From: JAJTHJ01 sp046316025
Lineage (GTDB): Bacteria; Pseudomonadota; Gammaproteobacteria; Burkholderiales; Burkholderiaceae_F
Assembly: GCA_046316025.1 (NCBI GenBank)
Contig: JBKCXU010000011.1
Span: 1-40,086 of the forward strand
Reading direction: 5' to 3'
DNA length: 40,086 nucleotides
In this document: piece by piece, positions 34,802-40,086 of the stretch
Layout: each line of letters starts with the position of its first letter
How positions within the stretch are numbered: position 1 is the first letter of the stretch
Notes under the pieces: model-generated
The model's input: only the letters and a program-made list of their open reading frames with translations
Database searches by the model: none
Told to the model about the DNA's origin: nothing
Position numbers and translations under genes: made by a program

Positions 34802-35884
34802 TCATGCGCTCACCTTCGCAATGTGTTCGAGCGCATCGGCGACCACCGTGGTCGCCTGCGGCTGGCCGATTGCGCGGGCGCGCTGCGCCATCGCGCACAG
34901 CCCCTCGCGCGTCAGCCCGCGCAGCGCCTGCGCCAGACTCGCGGCGGTCAGCTCGCTTTGCGGCAGATGGATCGCCGCCCCCTGCCCGGCGAGGAACTCG
35001 GCATTGCTGCGCTGGTGATCGGTGGTGCGGGCGATGAACGGCACCAGAATCGCCGGCACGCCGGCCGCGGTCAGCTCGGTGATGCTGATGGCGCCGGCGC
35101 GGCAGAGCACCACGTCCGCCGCCGCGTACCGCGCGGCCATGTCGTCGATGAAGGGCAGCACCTCGGCTTCGACCCCGGCCTGCGCGTAGGCGGTGCGCGT
35201 CGCGTCCACGTGGACGGCGCCGCACTGGTGCGTCACCCGCGGGCGCTCGGCGGCAGCGAGCAGCGCCAGCGCCGGCGGGACGGTTTGGTTCAACACCTGC
35301 GCACCCAGGCTGCCGCCAAAGACCAACAACCGCAGCGGCCCGCTGCGGGCCGCGTAGCGCGTCTCCGGCGCCGGCAGTTCCGCGATCTGCGGACGCACCG
35401 GGTTGCCGGTCACCAGCCCGCGCTCGCCGGCGAGCCGGGCCGCACCGCCGTCGAAGCCGCAGAAGATGGCCACGCACAGGCTGCGCAGCAGCTTGGTGGA
35501 CAACAGCGGCTGAGCATCGGAGTTCAGCAGCGTCAGCGGCACCCCCAACCCGCTCGCCGCCAAGCCCACCGGCACGGCCACGTAACCGCCGGTTGAGAAC
35601 ACCAGCGCCGGCTGGCGCGCGCGCAGCAGCGCACGGCTCGCCCACAGCGCGCGCAGCAGGGCGAAGCCGCCGAACAGCAAGGTCTTGATCCCCTTGCCGC
35701 GCAAGCCGCTGAAGTCCAGCGCATCGAAGTCGATCCCGCGCGCCTCGACCAGCCGGCGCTCCATGCCCGTGCAGGTGCCGATCCACGACACGCTCCAGCC
35801 GCGTCCGCGCATCGCCTCGGCCACCGCCAGCCCCGGCATCACGTGGCCGCCGGTGCCAGCAGCGGCAATAACCAGGTGCTTCAT
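34802..35884 (-). CDS. murG: Lipid II synthase (N-acetylglucosaminyltransferase) MurG
   Basis: The 360-residue GT-B enzyme adds GlcNAc to lipid I on the inner face of the inner membrane. The glycine-rich A-G-T-G-G-H-V-M-P-G-L-A near residues 9-20 and the sugar-nucleotide site (C-R-A-G-A-I-S-I-T-E-L with H-Q-R-S-N-A) are intact. ATG 35884 overlaps the ftsW stop by 4 nt. Confidence 0.96.
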   Translation of the reverse strand: MKHLVIAAAGTGGHVMPGLAVAEAMRGRGWSVSWIGTCTGMERRLVEARGIDFDALDFSGLRGKGIKTLLFGGFALLRALWASRALLRARQPALVFSTGGYVAVPVGLAASGLGVPLTLLNSDAQPLLSTKLLRSLCVAIFCGFDGGAARLAGERGLVTGNPVRPQIAELPAPETRYAARSGPLRLLVFGGSLGAQVLNQTVPPALALLAAAERPRVTHQCGAVHVDATRTAYAQAGVEAEVLPFIDDMAARYAAADVVLCRAGAISITELTAAGVPAILVPFIARTTDHQRSNAEFLAGQGAAIHLPQSELTAASLAQALRGLTREGLCAMAQRARAIGQPQATTVVADALEHIAKVSA

Positions 35885-37128
35885 GCGCGGCCTCCGCGCA
35901 TCAGCTTTCTGTTCTCGAAGTCCACCCGCAGCACCAGTGCCAAGGCGACCAGCGTGGACAGCAGCGCCGAGCCGCCGTAGCTCAGCAGCGGCAGCGTCAG
36001 CCCCTTGGTGGGCAGCAGGCCCGTGGCCACGCCGATGTTGATGAACGCCTGCACACCGATCCACAGGCCGACACCCTGCGCCAGCAGCCCGGCAAAGCTG
36101 CGCTCCAGCGCGATCGCCTGGCGGCCGATCTCGAAGATGCGCTTGACCAGCCAGTAGAAGGCGACGATCACCGCCAGCACGGCGACCAGCCCTAGTTCTT
36201 CGCCGATCACCGCGAGGATGAAGTCGGTATGCGCCTCGGGCAGGTAGTGCAGTTTTTCCACGCTGCCGCCCAGGCCGACGCCGAACCACTCGCCGCGGCC
36301 GAAGGCGATCAGCGAATGCGACAGCTGATACCCCTTGCCGAGCGCGTACTCCGGCGCCCAGGGGTCGAGGTAGGCAAAGATGCGCTCGCGCCGCCACGGC
36401 GACAGCGCGATCACCGCAACGAAGGCCAGCGCCATCACACCCGCCACCGCCAGTGCCAGCCGCGCGTTGGCGCCGCCGATGAAGAGCACGCCGAGGCAGA
36501 TCGCCGCGATCACGCCGAACGCGCCCAGATCCGGCTGCAACAGCAGCAGCCCGCCGACCACCGCGATCACCGCCGCCATCGGCAGGAAGCTCTGGCCGAA
36601 GCGGTGAATCACCTCCTGCTTGCGCACCACGAAGTCGGCCGCGTACAGCACCGCCGCCACCTTCATCAGCTCCGACGGTTGCAGATTGAACAGGCCGAGC
36701 GGAATCCAGCGCTTGGCGCCGAGCGTGCCCTTGCCGACCACCAACACCACCACCAGCAGCACCAGCGTGGCGACCAGCAGCGCCGGCGCGATGCGCTGCC
36801 AGACGGCAATCGGGATGGAAAACACCACCCCCGCCGCCGCCAGCGCCACCGCGATGGACAGCAGGTGCCGCAACAGGAAGTAAGCCGGCCCGACCGAGTA
36901 GCGCGGCGAGTCGGCAAGCGAGATCGACGCCGAGTACACCATCACGATGCCGAAGAGCAGCAGTCCCGCCACCACCGCCAGAGCCGCGTGATCGACGTGC
37001 GCGACACCGCGGCCGCGCGCGCCCGCAACCATGCCGCCGCCCAGCCCGGCCAGCGCAAGCACGGCCGCACCCGGCACCGCGTCGCGCCGGCCGTGATCGG
37101 CAAACAGTTTGCGCAGGCCTGCGATCAC
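35881..37128 (-). CDS. ftsW: Peptidoglycan glycosyltransferase FtsW (SEDS family)
   Basis: The 415-residue polytopic protein polymerises lipid II at the septum. Ten hydrophobic segments fit the SEDS family. Conserved loops include G-A-K-R-W-I-P-L, Q-P-S-E-L-M-K, Q-P-D-L-G and Y-G-G-S-A-L near the end. The start ATG 37128 overlaps the murD stop by 4 nt; about 45 residues precede the first membrane segment, which is longer than in E. coli, so an internal start is possible. Confidence 0.95.
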   Translation of the reverse strand: MIAGLRKLFADHGRRDAVPGAAVLALAGLGGGMVAGARGRGVAHVDHAALAVVAGLLLFGIVMVYSASISLADSPRYSVGPAYFLLRHLLSIAVALAAAGVVFSIPIAVWQRIAPALLVATLVLLVVVLVVGKGTLGAKRWIPLGLFNLQPSELMKVAAVLYAADFVVRKQEVIHRFGQSFLPMAAVIAVVGGLLLLQPDLGAFGVIAAICLGVLFIGGANARLALAVAGVMALAFVAVIALSPWRRERIFAYLDPWAPEYALGKGYQLSHSLIAFGRGEWFGVGLGGSVEKLHYLPEAHTDFILAVIGEELGLVAVLAVIVAFYWLVKRIFEIGRQAIALERSFAGLLAQGVGLWIGVQAFINIGVATGLLPTKGLTLPLLSYGGSALLSTLVALALVLRVDFENRKLMRGGRA

Positions 37129-38624
37129 GCCGCGCTCCCTTCGACTTCGAGCACAGGCCGTATCAGTGACTCCTTGACCGCCCGCACGAACACCTCCGCG
37201 CGGTGCTTGTAGTTGTCGAACATGTCGAGGCTGGCGCAGGCCGGCGACAGCAGCACTGCATCGCCCGGCTGCGCCTGCGCGGCGGCGGCGGCGACCGCCT
37301 CTTCCAGCGTGGCGCAGGACTGCACCGGGTACGGCGCCGCGGTGAGCAACTCGCCGATCTTCGGCCCGTCGCGGCCGATCAGCAGCACCGCACGCGCATG
37401 CCGCGTCAGAGGTGCGACGAGCGGCGCGAAGTCCTGCCCCTTGCCGTCGCCACCCAGAATCACCACCAGGCGCTTGCCTTCCGCCCCCAGGCCGTCGAGC
37501 GCGGCGACGGTGGCGCCGACGTTGGTGCCCTTGCTGTCGTCGTAGAACTCCACGCCGTCGCGCGTGGCGACGAGTTCCACCCGATGCGGCTCGCCGCGGT
37601 AGCCGCGCAGCGCATGCAGCAGCGGCGCCAGCGGGCAGCCCAGCGCGCGCGCCAAGGCGAGCGCGGCGAGCGCGTTTAGCGCGCTGTGCCGGCCGCGGAC
37701 GTGCAGCGCCTCGGCCGGCATCAGCTTGTGCACGTGCACCGGCGCATCGATGCCCGGCAGTTCAGCCGCGGCGCGGCGGCGCCGCTCGCCGGGCGAGAGG
37801 TCTTCCGCATAGGCGAGCCAGGTCAGGCCGCCCTCCTGTACCAGGCCGTATCGATCCGGCTGCGCGGGCACGCTGCTGCCGAAGCTCGCCGGCCGCCCGG
37901 TCTTGCGCAGCATGGCCACGGTGGCGGCGTCGTCGCGGTTGACCACCTGCACCGTGTCCTTGGCAAAGACGCGCGCCTTGGCCCGCGTGTAGGCGTCCAT
38001 CGTGCCGTGCCAGTCGAGGTGGTCCTGCGTCACGTTGAGCACCGTCGCCGCCGTGCAATGCAGCGAGCGCGTGGTCGCCAACTGGAAGCTGGACAGCTCC
38101 AGCACCCACACCTCGGGCAGCGCGCCGGCGTCGAGCCGTTCGGCCAGTACTTCCAGCGCCGAGGGCGAAATGTTGCCGGCCACCGCCACCGACAGCCCGG
38201 CGCCCGCGAGCAGCAGGCCGGTCAGGCGCGTGACGGTGGTCTTGCCGTTGGTACCGGTAATGCCGACGATGCGCGGCGCGTAGGCGCGCTCGGCTTCGAG
38301 CTGCGCCAGCGCGCGGGCAAAGAGTTCGATCTCGCCCACCACGTCGATCTTGCGCCGCTGCGCCTCGGTCACCAGCACGCGCGCGTCCGAATGGGTCGGC
38401 GACAGCCCCGGGCTCAAGGCGACGAGGTCGATGCCGTCGAGCAGCGTCTTGGCGAGCGGCCCGCCGACGAACTCCGCCGCCGGCACCTGCGCGCGCAGCG
38501 CGGCCAGCCCCGGCGGCTCGGCGCGCGTGTCGGCCACCCGCAGCCGATGCCCGCCGCGCGCCAGCCAGCGGGCCATCGCCAGGCCGGTTTCGCCGAGCCC
38601 GAGGATCAATACGCTCATCGGCAT
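37125..38624 (-). CDS. murD: UDP-N-acetylmuramoylalanine-D-glutamate ligase
   Basis: The 499-residue ligase adds D-Glu to UDP-MurNAc-L-Ala. G-L-G-E-T-G-L-A-M-A-R-W at about 9-20, the ATP loop G-I-T-G-T-N-G-K-T-T-V, and the late L-L-S-P-A-C-A-S-L-D-M-F-D-N-Y motif are intact. ATG 38624 (or 38618) lies 7 bp after the mraY stop. Confidence 0.96.
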   Translation of the reverse strand: MPMSVLILGLGETGLAMARWLARGGHRLRVADTRAEPPGLAALRAQVPAAEFVGGPLAKTLLDGIDLVALSPGLSPTHSDARVLVTEAQRRKIDVVGEIELFARALAQLEAERAYAPRIVGITGTNGKTTVTRLTGLLLAGAGLSVAVAGNISPSALEVLAERLDAGALPEVWVLELSSFQLATTRSLHCTAATVLNVTQDHLDWHGTMDAYTRAKARVFAKDTVQVVNRDDAATVAMLRKTGRPASFGSSVPAQPDRYGLVQEGGLTWLAYAEDLSPGERRRRAAAELPGIDAPVHVHKLMPAEALHVRGRHSALNALAALALARALGCPLAPLLHALRGYRGEPHRVELVATRDGVEFYDDSKGTNVGATVAALDGLGAEGKRLVVILGGDGKGQDFAPLVAPLTRHARAVLLIGRDGPKIGELLTAAPYPVQSCATLEEAVAAAAAQAQPGDAVLLSPACASLDMFDNYKHRAEVFVRAVKESLIRPVLEVEGSAA

Positions 38625-38631
38625 CGGGCGC

Positions 38632-39786
38632 TCACCGGATCTTCAGCGTGGACAAACCGACCAGCACCAGCATGATGGTGATGATCCAGAAGCGCACCAC
38701 CACCTGGTTCTCGCGCCAGCCCGACAACTCGAAGTGGTGGTGCAGCGGCGCCATGCGGAAGATGCGTTTGCCGCCCGTCCACTTGAAGTAGGCGACTTGC
38801 AGCATCACCGACACGGTCTCGGCGACGAACACGCCGCCCATGACGAAGAGCACGATCTCCTGCCGCGCGATCACGGCGATGGTGCCGAGCGCCGCGCCGA
38901 GCGCCAGCGCGCCCACGTCGCCCATGAACACCTGCGCCGGATAGGCGTTGAACCAGAGGAAGGCGAGCCCGCTGCCGGCAATGGCGCCGCAGACGATCAC
39001 CAGTTCGCCCGCGCCCGGCACGTAGGGAAAGAGCAGGTACTTGGCAAAGTCGGCGCGGCCGACCACGTAGGCAAAGATGCCGAGCGCGGCGCCAACCAGC
39101 GCCGCCGGCATGATCGCCAGGCCGTCCAGCCCGTCGGTCAGGTTGACCGCGTTGCTGGTGCCGACGATCACGAAGTAGGTGAGCAGCACGAAGCCGAACA
39201 CACCCATCGGATAGGCCACATCCTTGAAGAACGGCACCATCAGGTCCGAGCGCGGCGGCAGGTCGAGGTCGAAGCCGCTGGCGATCCACTCGCCGATCAG
39301 CGTCCAGATCTTGGCCCCGCTGGGCGCGGCCACGGCAAAGGCCAGATACAGCGCCGCCACCAGCGCGATCAGCGACTGCCAGAAGTACTTCTCCTTCGCG
39401 CTCATCCCCTTGGGATTGCGGTGCACGACCTTGCGGTAGTCGTCCACCCAGCCGACCCAGCCGAAGCCCAGCGTGACCAGCAGCACCACCCAGACGAAGC
39501 GATTACCGAGGTCGGCCCACAGCAGTGTCGTGATGGCGATGGAAATCAGGATCAGCACGCCGCCCATCGTCGGCGTGCCGCTCTTGGACAGGTGCGTCTG
39601 CGGTCCATCGGTGCGCACCGCCTGGCCGATCTTCAGTTCGGTCAGCTTGCGGATCACCCACGGCCCGGCGGCCAGCCCGATCACCAGCGCCGTGGCCGCC
39701 GCCAGCACCGCGCGCAACGTCAGGTAGCCGAAGACGTTGAAAGCGCGGATGTCCTGCGCCAGCCACTGGAAGAGTTCAAGCAGCAT
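38632..39786 (-). CDS. mraY: Phospho-MurNAc-pentapeptide transferase MraY
   Basis: The 384-residue membrane enzyme makes lipid I from UDP-MurNAc-pentapeptide and undecaprenyl phosphate. Ten hydrophobic segments are present. Key motifs are V-D-D-Y-R-K (the Asp pair near the fourth helix), N-L-T-D-G-L-D-G-L-A (Asp-rich active site) and the final A-P-L-H-H-H-F-E-L. ATG 39786 has a GGGAGG site. The upstream 240 bp to murF is a repeat mosaic. Confidence 0.97.
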   Translation of the reverse strand: MLLELFQWLAQDIRAFNVFGYLTLRAVLAAATALVIGLAAGPWVIRKLTELKIGQAVRTDGPQTHLSKSGTPTMGGVLILISIAITTLLWADLGNRFVWVVLLVTLGFGWVGWVDDYRKVVHRNPKGMSAKEKYFWQSLIALVAALYLAFAVAAPSGAKIWTLIGEWIASGFDLDLPPRSDLMVPFFKDVAYPMGVFGFVLLTYFVIVGTSNAVNLTDGLDGLAIMPAALVGAALGIFAYVVGRADFAKYLLFPYVPGAGELVIVCGAIAGSGLAFLWFNAYPAQVFMGDVGALALGAALGTIAVIARQEIVLFVMGGVFVAETVSVMLQVAYFKWTGGKRIFRMAPLHHHFELSGWRENQVVVRFWIITIMLVLVGLSTLKIR

Positions 39787-40028
39787 GGCTGGCCTCCCGG
39801 TGCTGGCGCGCAATGCAGGGTGCCCTTTGCGGCGACGTGCCGAGTTCCGCCCCCACCCCAACCCGTCCAATCTCGGCCTTGCAAGGCCTCGCCGCTCCAG
39901 CGGCGCGAAGCTGCGCTTCACGAAACCCCGCTCCCGCCCCCTGGTGGGGCGGGTTGGGGTTTTGCTCCCCCCCCCGCCTGCGGGGTAGGGCTGGGGGGGG
40001 GGCGCTGGGCGCAGCCTGCGAAGTGCAC
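39787..40028. repeat. GC-rich repeat mosaic between murF and mraY
   Basis: Several palindromes lie side by side. CCGCCCCCACCCCAACCCG (39848-39866) is matched inversely by GGGCGGGTTGGGGT at 39947-39960. The 14-bp GGCCTTGCAAGGCC (39876-39889) is next. A C9 tract (39967-39975) pairs with a G10 tract (39993-40002). No gene is seen. murF and mraY are usually almost contiguous, so this looks inserted, and it could influence mraY expression. Confidence 0.7.
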
Positions 40029-40086
40029 TCAGCCATGCGCCTCCTCCATTGGTTGAACGGCCGCCAGTGCGCGCAGCACCCGCTCC
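40029..40086 (-). CDS. murF: MurF C-terminus (partial, runs off the window)
   Basis: Nineteen codons including TGA (40029-40031) read E-R-V-L-R-A-L-A-A-V-Q-P-M-E-E-A-H-G on the minus strand. Position immediately before mraY and the helix-like end make this the 3' end of murF, which adds D-Ala-D-Ala to the UDP-MurNAc tripeptide. The rest of the gene lies beyond the window, so the call depends on gene order. Confidence 0.6.
   Translation of the reverse strand, partial: ERVLRALAAVQPMEEAHG

Noticed and set aside
32239..35037. Open frame of about 930 codons on the + strand
   Set aside because: It is the shadow of ddlB, murC and part of murG on the other strand; no family motifs.

Overview
The window is high-GC proteobacterial chromosome, most likely a betaproteobacterium of the Burkholderiales. 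The evidence is the gene order pilB-pilC-pilD-coaE-zapD-yacG, a complete division/cell-wall (dcw) block ending in ftsZ and followed by lpxC, secA next to a DUF721/DciA-like gene, and two Bug/TctC-type solute receptors. No rRNA, tRNA, CRISPR array or intact transposase was seen.

Region 1 (1-2.5 kb) is the accessory-looking end. It holds a ~320-bp cassette bounded by two inward-facing pairs of 23-bp repeats (insertion-sequence-end-like), an orphan HlyD/CvaA-type membrane fusion protein, and a very small LuxR-type HTH protein whose ribosome-binding region is an 11-G tract.

Region 2 (2.5-6.2 kb) is metabolic housekeeping: a hotdog thioesterase and a glycerophosphodiester phosphodiesterase in a 4-nt overlapping pair, a class III CoA-transferase followed at once by an acylphosphatase, and a RimJ-like acetyltransferase. 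GC-rich palindromic repeats separate the units.

Region 3 (6.2-13.1 kb) is a carboxylate/peptide scavenging block. It contains a full tripartite tricarboxylate transporter (receptor, TctB, TctA), then two small paralogous exported or membrane proteins on the opposite strand with a shared conserved upstream element, then a second receptor gene coupled to a gamma-glutamyltransferase.

Region 4 (13.2-27 kb) runs pilB-pilC-pilD-coaE-zapD-yacG on the + strand. This meets, tail to tail, a minus-strand set of argJ, a DUF815 ATPase and a MutT-ThiE fusion. Beyond these are secA, an M23 peptidase, a DciA-like gene, an NlpC/P60 peptidase and a two-helix 60-residue membrane protein.

Region 5 (27-40 kb) is lpxC, a DUF2189 membrane protein on the opposite strand, and then, reading on the minus strand from the window end, murF (3' end only)-mraY-murD-ftsW-murG-murC-ddlB-ftsQ-ftsA-ftsZ. 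Most cell-wall genes overlap by 4 nt. Five places in the block do not: murF|mraY, murG|murC, murC|ddlB, ftsA|ftsZ and the end of ftsZ. Each is occupied by a palindromic repeat from one of three families. One of these, a heptanucleotide array, surrounds the ddlB start codon and supplies coding sequence to both murC and ddlB.

The best candidates for something not already described are the paired small proteins at 9.3-10.3 kb with their duplicated upstream element, and the repeat punctuation of the dcw cluster, above all the hairpin around the ddlB start.
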